From: Clostridium sp. K4410.MGS-306
GTDB taxonomy: Bacteria; Cyanobacteriota; Vampirovibrionia; Gastranaerophilales; Gastranaerophilaceae
Assembly: GCA_000980375.1 (NCBI GenBank)
Contig: LARD01000006.1
Span: 22,318-86,317 of the forward strand
DNA: 64,000 nt
Direction of reading: 5' to 3'
Positions 1-8,421 of the stretch are shown in pieces; positions within the stretch are counted from its first letter, which is position 1, and every line of letters begins with the position of its first letter. The position numbers and the translations under genes were made by a program. Under the pieces are notes generated by a model. The model had not been told where the DNA came from. It did no database searches and saw only the letters and a list, made by a program, of their open reading frames with translations.

Positions 1-202
1 CATTTGTATAAGCTGCGCAATGGATTACATAATCAGGTTTAACATCAGATATAACCCTGCGCACCTGTAATTCATCAGTTACATCCAATTCATTTCGGGT
101 AGTTTCAATTACTTCAAAATCAGCGTCTTCCAGCATCGGGCATAAATCTCTTGCAAGCATGCCATTTGCACCTGTTACGAGAATTCTTCCGTAATTACTC
201 AT
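1..202 (-). CDS. rfbD: dTDP-4-dehydrorhamnose reductase, N-terminal part (cut by window edge)
   Basis: The first 67 codons are present; the rest lies outside the window. The protein starts MSNYGRILVTGANGMLARDL, a Rossmann-type NAD(P)-binding start in which the glycine motif GANGMLA is typical of RmlD/RfbD, and continues with a stretch ending VIHCAAYTN that matches the conserved AAYT motif of this family. The enzyme carries out the last step of dTDP-L-rhamnose synthesis, reducing dTDP-4-dehydro-L-rhamnose. Its ATG overlaps the TAA stop of the upstream rfbB by one base, so the two are probably translationally coupled. The product would feed O-antigen or another rhamnose-containing surface glycan. 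Identification rests on the N-terminus and on the operon order. Confidence 0.87.
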   Translation of the reverse strand, partial: MSNYGRILVTGANGMLARDLCPMLEDADFEVIETTRNELDVTDELQVRRVISDVKPDYVIHCAAYTN

Positions 203-1188
203 TAAACCAGACTCGCTTTCTTGGCTTCGATGGATTTCATCCAATCTTGGTTGTTGAGGTACCAGTCAATAGTGAGTTTTATTCCTTCTTCAAAGGTTAA
301 TGAAGGTTCCCAGCCCAGCTCTGACTGTATTTTATGATTGTCTATAGCATAACGTCTGTCATGCCCTAGTCTGTCTTCTACATATCTGATAGAGCTTTCA
401 TCTTTGCCCATAGCTTCAAGAATAATTTTTGTAATTTCCATGTTGGTTTTTTCGTTGTGACCACCGATATTGTAAACTTCACCAACTTTACCTTTGTGCA
501 ATACTGTATCAATTGCACTACAGTGATCATATACGTATAACCAGTCTCTTACATTCATCCCGTCACCGTATACAGGTACTTTCTCTCCTTTTAACAATTG
601 AGAAATAAAGAACGGTATGAGCTTTTCAGGATACTGATAAGGACCGTAGTTATTAGAACATCTTGTATTAAGAACAGGCATTTTGTATGTTTCATAATAC
701 GCTCTTACAAGCATATCAGCGCTTGCTTTTGACGCTGAGTAAGGTGAATTTGGTGCAAGCGGTGTAGTTTCGTAAAAATATCCGTCTTTGCCCAGTGTAC
801 CGTAAACTTCGTCAGTTGATACCTGTAAAAATCTTTGGGTTTTTGCTTCTTTTGCAGCCTGCAAAAGATTGAGGGTTCCCTGTACATTCGTTTCAATAAA
901 AATTTCCGGCCCTGTAATTGAGCGGTCCACATGGCTTTCAGCAGCAAAGTTTATTACAGCATCTACGCCTTCATCAATAATAAGTTCTTTTGCGAGTTTT
1001 TTGTCGCAAATATTACCGTGGACAAATCTATAATTAGGGTTTTCTTTAACATCATCGAGGTTTTCAATATTACCTGCATATGTAAGTGCATCAAGGTTTA
1101 TAACCTGATAGTCATTATATTTTTTTAGAATATGTCTTACAAAACAACTGCCGATAAATCCGGCACCGCCGGTAACTAATAGTTTCAA
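202..1188 (-). CDS. rfbB: dTDP-glucose 4,6-dehydratase
   Basis: This is a full-length RmlB of 328 residues. It is a short-chain dehydrogenase-type enzyme that converts dTDP-glucose to dTDP-4-dehydro-6-deoxyglucose using bound NAD. Visible features are the N-terminal GGAGFIGS nucleotide-binding loop (about residues 7-14), the AAESHVDRSI segment (about 81-90), the catalytic STDEVYG motif (about 123-129), and the YSASKA catalytic Tyr/Lys motif (about 150-155). It sits in the order rfbC-rfbB-rfbD: its start overlaps the end of rfbC by 4 bases (ATGA), and its stop overlaps the rfbD start by one base. No rfbA (thymidylyltransferase) is in the window, so that step must be encoded elsewhere. Confidence 0.97.
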   Translation of the reverse strand: MKLLVTGGAGFIGSCFVRHILKKYNDYQVINLDALTYAGNIENLDDVKENPNYRFVHGNICDKKLAKELIIDEGVDAVINFAAESHVDRSITGPEIFIETNVQGTLNLLQAAKEAKTQRFLQVSTDEVYGTLGKDGYFYETTPLAPNSPYSASKASADMLVRAYYETYKMPVLNTRCSNNYGPYQYPEKLIPFFISQLLKGEKVPVYGDGMNVRDWLYVYDHCSAIDTVLHKGKVGEVYNIGGHNEKTNMEITKIILEAMGKDESSIRYVEDRLGHDRRYAIDNHKIQSELGWEPSLTFEEGIKLTIDWYLNNQDWMKSIEAKKASLV

Positions 1189-1742
1189 AATAATTCCTCC
1201 TTTAGCACTTCTTTCAGGTACGGTTGTTTAGAATCTTTTTCGCTGATTAAAGGTTCAAAATCTATTCTCCAATCAACATTTATTTCAGGATCATTCCATC
1301 TGATGCCACGGTCATTTTGCGGTGAATATTCGTTGGACGCTTTATAAAGCAGTTCTGCTTCATCGCTTAACACAACAAAACCATGAGCAAATCCCGCAGG
1401 GATGTAAAGCATGTTTTTATTTTCTTCAGAGAGTATTTCTCCAACCCATTTGCCAAATGTTGGGGAATTTTTTCTGAGGTCAACAGCAACGTCAAATATC
1501 TTGCCTCTGGGGCATCGTACAAGTTTTGCCTGAGCTTTTGGATTTGTCTGATAATGCAACCCTCTCAGTACACCTTTTGTCGATTTTGAGTGATTGTCCT
1601 GATTAAAGTCATCTTTTATTCCGTTTTGTTCAAAAACAGATTTTTGATAAGATTCCATAAAAAAACCGCGAGAATCACCAAACACTTGCGGTGTAACAAG
1701 AATGACATCTTCTATTTCCAATTTTTTAAAACTAAAAGGCAT
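1185..1742 (-). CDS. rfbC: dTDP-4-dehydrorhamnose 3,5-epimerase
   Basis: This is a cupin-fold epimerase of 185 residues acting between RfbB and RfbD in dTDP-L-rhamnose synthesis. Family motifs seen are VFGDSRGFFMES near the N-terminus, the catalytic-base region LRGLHYQ, the segment KLVRCPRGKIFDVAVDLR, and IPAGFAHGF. I chose the ATG at 1742 because a GAGGGG ribosome binding site lies a few bases upstream and the protein then begins MPFSFKKLEIEDV; an upstream in-frame start at 1772 would add ten unconserved residues. It is the first gene of the rhamnose operon visible here. A 120-base AT-rich gap separates it from the divergent MATE gene and must hold promoters for both. Confidence 0.95.
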   Translation of the reverse strand: MPFSFKKLEIEDVILVTPQVFGDSRGFFMESYQKSVFEQNGIKDDFNQDNHSKSTKGVLRGLHYQTNPKAQAKLVRCPRGKIFDVAVDLRKNSPTFGKWVGEILSEENKNMLYIPAGFAHGFVVLSDEAELLYKASNEYSPQNDRGIRWNDPEINVDWRIDFEPLISEKDSKQPYLKEVLKEELF

Positions 1743-1862
1743 TTTCCCCTCACCCATATTACTCATTACCAAAATTATATAATAAGTTATTATTTTTAGA
1801 TATATTTTTTAGTAAATATATAACTTTGCTTAATAGTTTTATTGTGATAAATTTGTCTTACT

Positions 1863-3194
1863 ATGCAATTAGTCGAAAAATTAAATTCATATAAAAAGTA
1901 TTTTACAGATATTATTAACCTGTCTGTCCCTTTGATAGTAGGGAACCTTGGACAGGTTTTAATAGGTGCAACAGATGTGTTTATTGCTGCAAAACACTCA
2001 ACAAACACACTTGCTGCGATTAGTATTGCAAACTCAATAATATTTTGCATTTTAATAATGGGCATGGGGTTAATGTCTGCCATTTCAATACAAATGTCAA
2101 ATATGAGAGGCAATAGAAAGCCTACAAAAAAGTTTTTGATCACTGTATTGAACTATTCAATGCTTCTGGCAGTGATCTTTTGTACAATATGCCTTTTGAT
2201 GGTGCCTTTAATCCCGAAGATGGGTTTTGATCCGATTCTTGTACCGATGATAAAAGAATATGTCTTTATATGTGCATTTTCTCTGTTTGGTATGTATCTT
2301 TATCAGTGCTTAAGAGAGTTTTTAATGGCGTATGAAATTGTCAAATTTCCTAACCTGATACTTGTGATTGCACTTATTTTGAACTTTGTGCTTGCATACT
2401 CTCTGGTTTTTGGACTGGGGCCGATTCCCGGCCTAGGAGTAATAGGTCTTGCTCTTGCTGCATTTATTGTCAGAATGTTGATGGGGCTGATTTTACTTGT
2501 TTACTGTTTTGATTTGATACATTTTAAAAACCCGTTTGATACAAATTTAATAAAACAGTTGTTAAAAATCGGCTATCCAATCGGTATTGCAATGTTTTTA
2601 GAGTTTTTAGGCTTTAATTTAATAACAATTCTTGTTGGTCGAGAGGCTGGAATTCTCGCTGCAACGCATAATATAGGCGTTACAATTACCTCCAGTGCAT
2701 ATGTAATACCTATGTCTATCTCAGCTGCTATTGCAATAAAGGTTGGCTATTTTAACGGTGCAAAAAATCTTACTGAAATCAAACGATATTCTTTATCCGG
2801 CACTATGATGTCAGTTATATTTATGGCTTTTTGTTCTGTTTTGTTGTTATTTTATCCAAAACCTATATTCGAAATATTTACATCAAACAAAGAAATGCTT
2901 GCTCTAGGGCTTCCAATTTTACATATTGCAGCATTTTATTTGATGTTTGACGGCTTGCAGGTCAGCTTGAGCGGTATTTTAAAAGGTTTGAAGATGACAA
3001 AAGTTGCTTCTGTCTCGTTAATTGCGGGTTATTGGCTCTTTGGTCTGCCATTCGGGTATTATCTTGCATACCACTACCATATGTCATTAAGAGGTTTTTG
3101 GATAGGGCTTGCAACTTCGTTTTTATTCATGAGCATAATTTTCCTGGTTGTAATCCATAGAAAGTTTGCAAAGCTCAAAAAACTTTACTCCTAA
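1863..3194 (+). CDS. MATE-family multidrug/cation efflux transporter
   Basis: A 443-residue integral membrane protein with about twelve hydrophobic segments arranged as two similar halves, as in the MATE (multi antimicrobial extrusion) family. Early features are VPLIVGNLGQVLIGATDVFIAA and a later second-half segment GYPIGIAMFLEFLGFN, both typical of MATE helix 1 and helix 7 regions. MATE proteins export cationic drugs or metabolites in exchange for Na+ or H+; the substrate here cannot be told from sequence. The gene is a single unit divergent from rfbC. Its last codons overlap the stop of the convergent uracil-DNA glycosylase gene by 4 bases. No strong ribosome binding site is visible before the chosen ATG, but the reading frame fits the family start. 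Confidence 0.93.
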   Translation: MQLVEKLNSYKKYFTDIINLSVPLIVGNLGQVLIGATDVFIAAKHSTNTLAAISIANSIIFCILIMGMGLMSAISIQMSNMRGNRKPTKKFLITVLNYSMLLAVIFCTICLLMVPLIPKMGFDPILVPMIKEYVFICAFSLFGMYLYQCLREFLMAYEIVKFPNLILVIALILNFVLAYSLVFGLGPIPGLGVIGLALAAFIVRMLMGLILLVYCFDLIHFKNPFDTNLIKQLLKIGYPIGIAMFLEFLGFNLITILVGREAGILAATHNIGVTITSSAYVIPMSISAAIAIKVGYFNGAKNLTEIKRYSLSGTMMSVIFMAFCSVLLLFYPKPIFEIFTSNKEMLALGLPILHIAAFYLMFDGLQVSLSGILKGLKMTKVASVSLIAGYWLFGLPFGYYLAYHYHMSLRGFWIGLATSFLFMSIIFLVVIHRKFAKLKKLYS

Positions 3195-3823
3195 TCCTTT
3201 TCTTGAAGCATTTCGAGTTTGTTTTTAACGTTTTCCAAATCTTTTTTCATCAGCCATCTCGGGCTTCCCTGTTCTGTGGAGTGATTTCTGAGAAGGTATG
3301 ACGGATGAAAAATTGCCATAACTTCAATGTCGTCAAAAATATTAAGCCATTTGCCTCTTATAAGAGAAATCTTAAAATCCTGCTCTACAAAAGACTGTAC
3401 GGCTGTAGCTCCGCAAAGCAGTATAATCTTGGGTTTTACAATTGATATTTGCCCCATAAGATAACCCTGACAGGCAAGTTTTTCTTCTTTTGATGGAACT
3501 CTGTTTTGAGGAGGTCTGCATTTGATTGTGTTACAGATGTATAACTGTGTTTTGCGATCTATACCTGCTTCTTCAAGAAACTTATTTAAAAGTTGTCCGG
3601 CTCTTCCCACAAAAGGTGTGCCGGATGCATCCTCATCAGCGCCCGGGGCTTCTCCGATAAGCATAATTTTTGCATCGGCAGAACCGTCTGAAAACACAAC
3701 TGATGTACGTGTTTTTGCCAATTCACAAGCTTTACATTGGCAGCAAACGTTTTTGAGCTCAATCAAAGCTTTTTCTTTTATTTGAGCAGAATCACACTTT
3801 ACATCAACAAGCAGATGCTTCAT
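3191..3823 (-). CDS. Uracil-DNA glycosylase, family 4 (Fe-S type)
   Basis: A 210-residue DNA repair enzyme removing uracil from DNA. Motif 1 is GEAPGADEDASG with the following GTPFVGRAGQLLN segment, and motif 2 is HPSYLLRN near residue 180; both are diagnostic of family 4 (thermostable UDGa type). Four cysteines expected to bind a [4Fe-4S] cluster can be picked out: the CKAC pair near residue 30 and the spaced cysteines in ICNTIKC and LACQGYL. An AAGGG site lies 6 bases before the ATG. It is the last gene of a minus-strand run beginning at the GlcD-type oxidase, and it ends inside the convergent MATE gene by 4 bases. Confidence 0.94.
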   Translation of the reverse strand: MKHLLVDVKCDSAQIKEKALIELKNVCCQCKACELAKTRTSVVFSDGSADAKIMLIGEAPGADEDASGTPFVGRAGQLLNKFLEEAGIDRKTQLYICNTIKCRPPQNRVPSKEEKLACQGYLMGQISIVKPKIILLCGATAVQSFVEQDFKISLIRGKWLNIFDDIEVMAIFHPSYLLRNHSTEQGSPRWLMKKDLENVKNKLEMLQEKD

Positions 3824-3852
3824 TAATAACCCTTTTTATAGCTACAATATTA

Positions 3853-5163
3853 TTATACCATAGCTCCGCAGCATTTTTTATATTTTTTGCCGCTTCCACA
3901 GGGACAGGGGTCATTTCTGCCTATAGTTTGTCCGTTTTGTGCCTGAATTTCTTTTGCTTTTATTTCTTCTTCAGTCGGAATAAATCCCATTAGATCTCCA
4001 AACGATTTTGAAGCATACAGGACGCTTGTAGGCGAGTAAATTTTATTTTTGAGGTAATCAAGCTTGTATTGTTCCAAAAACTCATCCAGCGCCATCTGAG
4101 TGCCGTATAAATCGTTTAATACATCTAAAAAGTTAGGGTATTTTTCTGCAAGTTTTTTTACGAGAGTTGCCGGTATTTTATCATTTTCCATAAATGCTTT
4201 TATGCATTCATCCCAGCCTTTGATATCTTTGTAATTTTCTGTTTCAAAAATACGACAAAGTGTTCCGTAAAAAGGTACAATAAACATTCCGAGTTCTTTG
4301 TCAAAAATAACCCCCACATCATATTTTGAACTATGGCTCGAAAAGCCCGCCATTGATGATTCTATATAATTGTCATAGCTGCTGTTAAATTCCGGTACTT
4401 TGAAATAACCGTAGTTTTCTATTGGTTTGATTAATTCTTTGATAGCAGATGTGTCTTTTTCAGAATCAAAGTAATAGTCATTAAAGTCGCTGATTAGATT
4501 ATCAACACACTCATTAGTTGTTATTACTTCATCAGAACCAAAGCATGAAGTGAATTTTTCACTGAATTTAGATATCTCTGTTTCTATTTCTTTTAGTTTT
4601 TGATCGTTATCTTTATAGAGATTTTCTGGACGTTCGATAATTTTTGCTACAGCATATTTTAGCACTCTGTCCTTGTCCATAGATGAGTAAGTTTCTCTGA
4701 TTTCAATTATGTAATACTCATTTTCATAAGGGAAAATTCTTGCCAGAATGTAGTTTCCTTTGTAGATTCCTCTTAAATGGCTCATTTTTACAAGCGGCAT
4801 TGCAAAGTATTTTTTTTCGTTAACAAGGCTGTACAAATCAAATCCTGTTTTTTGCACAGCTTTCACTTCAAAAAGAGCATCTATTGCATTTTGGAGTGCG
4901 AGCACAATATTTTTTGTATTTGAATCAATATCTTGTTTTTCTTTCAAATACATTGAAAATACGTTGTCTGCACCTTTATGGAAAGCTCTTTCAAAAACAT
5001 AGGTAACAAGTACTGAATTGATTTCAGAAGCAGGGGCATTGTACATGCCAATGGTTTTAAGATATTCGTCAAAATCTTCTTTAATTTCACTATTTTCCTG
5101 TGCAAATTTGAAAACGCTGCTTAATGTATCGCTTATTGATGATAGTTTGTCTATAACTGACAT
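3853..5163 (-). CDS. SEC-C motif protein of unknown function
   Basis: A 436-residue protein whose last 25 residues form a SEC-C zinc-binding module: [18 protein letters not shown], with the Cys-x-Cys and Cys-Cys ligands intact. The same module ends SecA and many uncharacterised proteins, where it binds zinc and contacts partner proteins or ribosomes. The preceding 400 residues are soluble, mixed alpha/beta, acidic, and match no family I recognise. The start is supported by a GGGGAG site 8 bases upstream. It lies between pgeF and the uracil-DNA glycosylase with gaps under 30 bases, so it is probably co-transcribed. A role in protein quality control or translation is only a guess from the module. 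Confidence 0.85.
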   Translation of the reverse strand: MSVIDKLSSISDTLSSVFKFAQENSEIKEDFDEYLKTIGMYNAPASEINSVLVTYVFERAFHKGADNVFSMYLKEKQDIDSNTKNIVLALQNAIDALFEVKAVQKTGFDLYSLVNEKKYFAMPLVKMSHLRGIYKGNYILARIFPYENEYYIIEIRETYSSMDKDRVLKYAVAKIIERPENLYKDNDQKLKEIETEISKFSEKFTSCFGSDEVITTNECVDNLISDFNDYYFDSEKDTSAIKELIKPIENYGYFKVPEFNSSYDNYIESSMAGFSSHSSKYDVGVIFDKELGMFIVPFYGTLCRIFETENYKDIKGWDECIKAFMENDKIPATLVKKLAEKYPNFLDVLNDLYGTQMALDEFLEQYKLDYLKNKIYSPTSVLYASKSFGDLMGFIPTEEEIKAKEIQAQNGQTIGRNDPCPCGSGKKYKKCCGAMV

Positions 5164-5181
5164 GTAAAAACTCCCCTTATT

Positions 5182-5928
5182 TTACTTTAATTTCAAAACA
5201 GCACTGTGACGGGCTGTTTTTCCGTGTTCTTTTCTGTATGAAAAGAATACATCAACCGAATCATAAGTACAATAATTGCACTTGTCAATTCTCAACAGGC
5301 CTAATTCTTTAAGCTGATGATAATTCACTGTTTTTAAATCAATGTTGTATTTTCCGCTGGAAGAATCGTAAATAAAATAATCGTCATACGTGTTTTTCAA
5401 CGTGGCACTTACCTTATCAAAAACATCTTTGTCAACCTGATAGTTTTTCATTGATATTGCCGGCCCGATTATTGCCGTTATGTTTTCTGGTTTTGAGCTG
5501 TATTTGTCAATCATAAATTGTGCTGTTTTTGCTGCAATCGATTGTGCTGTGCCTCTCCAACCCGCATGAGCAATAGCACCTGTGTTTTTTGATCCGTCAT
5601 ATAAAATCACCGGAGTACAGTCTGCAAAGTTCAACAATATTGCCAGATTGGGGTCTTCAACAACAAGTGCATCCGTATTTGGGTATGTTTTCCCTTTCTG
5701 GGCAATTGCAATATTAGCTGAGTGAGTTTGTTCAGGCACAATAATGTCTGTCTTTTCTACCCCGATGTGGTGTGCTATATCTTCAAGATTTTTGCTGCAT
5801 AGTGCTGTCAATTCATTTATTTCTTTGGGCGTTACAACACTTTGTCTTGTCGTAAAAAAACATTGACAGGAATTAATAAAATCAGATTTTAATATTTTTT
5901 TGTTATTAATTGTTTCAAATTTAAACAT
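5182..5928 (-). CDS. pgeF: Purine nucleoside phosphorylase / laccase-domain protein (YfiH/PgeF family)
   Basis: A 248-residue member of the YfiH (DUF152) family. These zinc-dependent proteins were once called polyphenol oxidases and are now known as purine nucleoside phosphorylases/adenosine deaminases, and in E. coli as peptidoglycan-editing factor. Diagnostic motifs are ADCTPVILYD and IAHAGWRGT (about residues 120-150), containing the Cys and His metal ligands, and a C-terminal CTYDSVDVFFSYRKEHG. I took the ATG at 5928 (MFKFETINN); the longer open frame up to 5994 would run back into upp. There is no good ribosome binding site, but the gene starts 11 bases after the upp stop, so coupling is plausible. 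Confidence 0.92.
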   Translation of the reverse strand: MFKFETINNKKILKSDFINSCQCFFTTRQSVVTPKEINELTALCSKNLEDIAHHIGVEKTDIIVPEQTHSANIAIAQKGKTYPNTDALVVEDPNLAILLNFADCTPVILYDGSKNTGAIAHAGWRGTAQSIAAKTAQFMIDKYSSKPENITAIIGPAISMKNYQVDKDVFDKVSATLKNTYDDYFIYDSSSGKYNIDLKTVNYHQLKELGLLRIDKCNYCTYDSVDVFFSYRKEHGKTARHSAVLKLK

Positions 5929-5938
5929 AAATTTTGTG

Positions 5939-6607
5939 CTATTTTTCAAAAGTATTAAAAAGTCTGTCTCCGGCATCGCCAAGCCCGGGTACAATATATC
6001 CTCTGCTATTTAGACCTTGATCTATCTTTGCAGTGATAATTTTTAAATCTGGAAAATCCTTTGTTAAAAGTTCAATGCCTTGCGGGCAGCTTAGTATAGA
6101 GACAAATGTCATGTTTTCTATTAATATCCCTTTTTTCAAAAATAATGATACAGCTGCATGAGCAGAATTTCCGGTTGCAATCATCGGGTCAAGTATAAAT
6201 ACTTTTATTTTTTCGGGCTGTTCATACAAAACAGGTGTTTTGTCATAGTACCATACCGGCTCAAGAGTTGTTTCATCTCTATACATTCCAACGTGCTGAA
6301 TACTGGCATCAGGCACAATTTCGCTGGCTACATCGGATATTGCCAGGCCGGCTCTTAATATTGGTGCAAAAATTATTTTATATTCGTTACTTAGTTTATT
6401 TACATTACAGGTTGTGATAGGAGTTTCAACCGCATATTCTTTTAACGGAAGTGTTTTTGTTGCTTCAAGTACCAGGATAGTTGCAAGGCGTTTCATCGAA
6501 TTTTTAAAACCGTCAGAGTTTATATCCTTGTCTCTTATAACACCCAGATTATGCTCACAAAGAGGGTGGCTGACAACTGTTACATTATTTTTTGTTTTTG
6601 TTTGCAT
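5939..6607 (-). CDS. upp: Uracil phosphoribosyltransferase
   Basis: A 222-residue pyrimidine salvage enzyme making UMP from uracil and PRPP. The PRPP-binding motif is ILDPMIATGNSAHAAV (about residues 135-150). The uracil-binding C-terminal region has GYIVPGLGDAGDRLF, which is diagnostic of UPRTases. Upstream signatures are VVSHPLCEHNLGVIRD and the PILRAGLAISD loop. The start at 6607 follows a GGAGAG site by 4 bases; an earlier in-frame start at 6640 is less likely. It overlaps the end of the MCE-domain gene by 23 bases, indicating a shared transcript. Confidence 0.96.
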   Translation of the reverse strand: MQTKTKNNVTVVSHPLCEHNLGVIRDKDINSDGFKNSMKRLATILVLEATKTLPLKEYAVETPITTCNVNKLSNEYKIIFAPILRAGLAISDVASEIVPDASIQHVGMYRDETTLEPVWYYDKTPVLYEQPEKIKVFILDPMIATGNSAHAAVSLFLKKGILIENMTFVSILSCPQGIELLTKDFPDLKIITAKIDQGLNSRGYIVPGLGDAGDRLFNTFEK

Positions 6608-7196
6608 TTTCTCTCCGTTTGTTAATATAAGTTGCTTCACTCTGTTGTATTACATCAAGTGTGTCATGAATATCATTAAGCATTGTAGGCGTTTTTATAA
6701 AGTTTTTCAACAATTCTGTGTTTTTTGCATCAAACATTTCCAAAAAATTGGTGGTCATAGTAACAATATTACGTGCAATTTGATTTTGGTAAAAATAAAA
6801 GTCCTGTAATCTTCTGGGTTCAATGGTTGTTATGTAATTTTTTGCTTTTGAGCCTTCAGGTGGAACGAAAAGTTCTAGAGATTTTGAACCACCCATGCCT
6901 GTAAAAGCAATAGTTGCAGATAAATTCTCAGGCATTTCAAGCTTTTTGTCGGTAATTATAAATGTGATAAACACATCCTCGTTAACAATTGAAATGTTGG
7001 AAACATAACCAACCTGATACCCCTGAATTTTAACAGGTGAGCCTTTAATCAGGCCGTCAACATCATTAAAAAACACATAATAAGTGTGTTTTTCTCTAAT
7101 ATTTTTATTGTATACATAAAGGCTTACAAAGATTGTTGAAAATATTACCAATCCCCATACTAAAAATTCTATAAGCCATATTTTGTGTTTGCTCAT
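6585..7196 (-). CDS. MCE/MlaD-domain membrane-anchored protein
   Basis: A 203-residue protein with one N-terminal membrane helix (about residues 8-28, LIEFLVWGLVIFSTIFVSLY) followed by a single MCE domain: YVFFNDVDGLIKGSPVKI and VGYVSNISI are the characteristic strand-turn signature. MCE proteins bind lipids in the periplasm and work with an ABC ATPase and permease (Mla system) moving phospholipid between membranes. No mlaE or mlaF partner is in the window, so this is an isolated substrate-binding component. Its C-terminus is a short helical region ending in a basic tail. A TATAAT-like hexamer about 14 bases before the ATG, with no ribosome binding site, hints at a nearly leaderless transcript or at read-through from upstream. 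Confidence 0.85.
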   Translation of the reverse strand: MSKHKIWLIEFLVWGLVIFSTIFVSLYVYNKNIREKHTYYVFFNDVDGLIKGSPVKIQGYQVGYVSNISIVNEDVFITFIITDKKLEMPENLSATIAFTGMGGSKSLELFVPPEGSKAKNYITTIEPRRLQDFYFYQNQIARNIVTMTTNFLEMFDAKNTELLKNFIKTPTMLNDIHDTLDVIQQSEATYINKRRENANKNKK

Positions 7197-7236
7197 GGTT
7201 ATAATTATACTTTAATTTGCAAAATTAAAGAAATTA

Positions 7237-8073
7237 TTAAAAAAACTTATTTATAAAATCCGCAAGTTCCAAATATCTGTTCATCGCAAGCTCTTTGCAA
7301 AAGACCAGATAAGTATATGGTGCAATTTCTGACACCATATTTGTATCTATGAACAGCCCCTCCACAAACCGGGCAAACAATTCTGTTGGCCTGTTGTAAT
7401 AAGAGTTGAGTCTGGAGATTCTGGAAGCAACCCGTTTTAACGCTCTTTGCTGGGACTTTAGGCGTATGTATTGATGCACAGACTCTTCAAATTGAGGAAA
7501 ATCTTCTTCCACTGTTTTTATTGAGTAGTCTTTAGTCTTGCCTGTAAACATTGTTTTTACGCGCACTTTGTCATATTTTAGCAGGTATTTTGCATCTGTT
7601 TTTTTTATGGTTTTTTCAAATTTTGGATAAGCATATGAGCGTTTAAAATCAGGATAAATCGATTTTATTTTTTTATCGGTTTGTTTTATCTGCTCAAGAA
7701 TTTCGTTTCTGCGAGCATTAAGTATATTAAAAGATTTATTTGTATCAACAAATCGTGTTACTGCCAGCATTTCTGTTTGTATTTTTTTTATGTCAGCACC
7801 GGGAAAAAGAGATTCCAGTGTTCCATGATTTTTAAAAACCTCGGGGTCTATCTTTGCGTGTATATAATGAGTAAATTCGTGTATTAAAACTTCTATTTTT
7901 CTTTTGTACGGAATAGAAGCAGATATATCTATCCTGTTTTTTAAGAAAAATCCCTGATGTCCTCTTGCTTTTGTATTTGTTTTTACAGTAAGCCCCAGAG
8001 AACGCAAAAATTTCGTCATTGCATTAAAAGTTAGACAATATTCCTGTTCTTTATCTGTAGTTATTTCTGTCAT
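7237..8073 (-). CDS. Putative zinc metallopeptidase (HEXXH zincin)
   Basis: A 278-residue soluble protein with the zinc-peptidase signature HEFTHYIH at about residues 86-93 (HExxH, with Glu as presumed catalytic base) inside the helix VLIHEFTHYIHAKID. The surrounding features (a substrate-edge strand NRIDISASIPYKRKIEV before it, helices after it) fit the gluzincin/minigluzincin plan of small intracellular peptidases such as the ImmA/IrrE group. The third zinc ligand is not assignable by eye. The C-terminal half is helical with many basic residues. The start overlaps the cutA stop by 4 bases (ATGA). The substrate is unknown. Confidence 0.6.
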   Translation of the reverse strand: MTEITTDKEQEYCLTFNAMTKFLRSLGLTVKTNTKARGHQGFFLKNRIDISASIPYKRKIEVLIHEFTHYIHAKIDPEVFKNHGTLESLFPGADIKKIQTEMLAVTRFVDTNKSFNILNARRNEILEQIKQTDKKIKSIYPDFKRSYAYPKFEKTIKKTDAKYLLKYDKVRVKTMFTGKTKDYSIKTVEEDFPQFEESVHQYIRLKSQQRALKRVASRISRLNSYYNRPTELFARFVEGLFIDTNMVSEIAPYTYLVFCKELAMNRYLELADFINKFF

Positions 8074-8384
8074 TCTGTTTCTTTAACAATCCATCTCTGG
8101 TATTCTTCACTTCCTTTGATTATTGGAAGTGCAATGATTTCCGGTACAGAGTATTCATGCAGCTCTTTTATCTTTTTTTCAGCTTCTTCAAATTTTTCTT
8201 CTCTTGTTTTTATTATAAGAAGCATTTCGTTATCTGTCTGTACAATGTTTTCCCATTTGTAAATGGAGGTAACAGAAGGGAGCATATTTACACAGGCCGC
8301 TATGTTTTCTTCGATGAGTGTTGTTGCAATCAAGTTGGCGTTAAATTCATTAGGCACCGTACAGTAGATTACACAGTTGTTCAC
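8070..8384 (-). CDS. cutA: CutA1 divalent-cation tolerance protein
   Basis: A 104-residue trimeric ferredoxin-like-fold protein of the CutA1 family. Diagnostic stretches are VIYCTVPNEFNANLIA at the start, the AACVNMLPSVTSIYKWEN loop, and the C-terminal VPEIIALPIIKGSEEYQRWI. CutA1 proteins bind divalent copper, although their physiological role is unsettled. Translation begins at GTG with an excellent AAAGGAG site 7 bases upstream. It is the second gene of the run that starts with the GlcD-type oxidase and is coupled to the zincin gene downstream. Confidence 0.94.
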   Translation of the reverse strand: MNNCVIYCTVPNEFNANLIATTLIEENIAACVNMLPSVTSIYKWENIVQTDNEMLLIIKTREEKFEEAEKKIKELHEYSVPEIIALPIIKGSEEYQRWIVKETE

Positions 8385-8421
8385 AAAATTCTCCTTTATA
8401 ACAATTGCAATTAATAATATA

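Noticed and set aside
3522..3785. Plus-strand open frame opposite the uracil-DNA glycosylase
   Set aside because: The minus-strand frame carries complete family motifs; the other strand has none.
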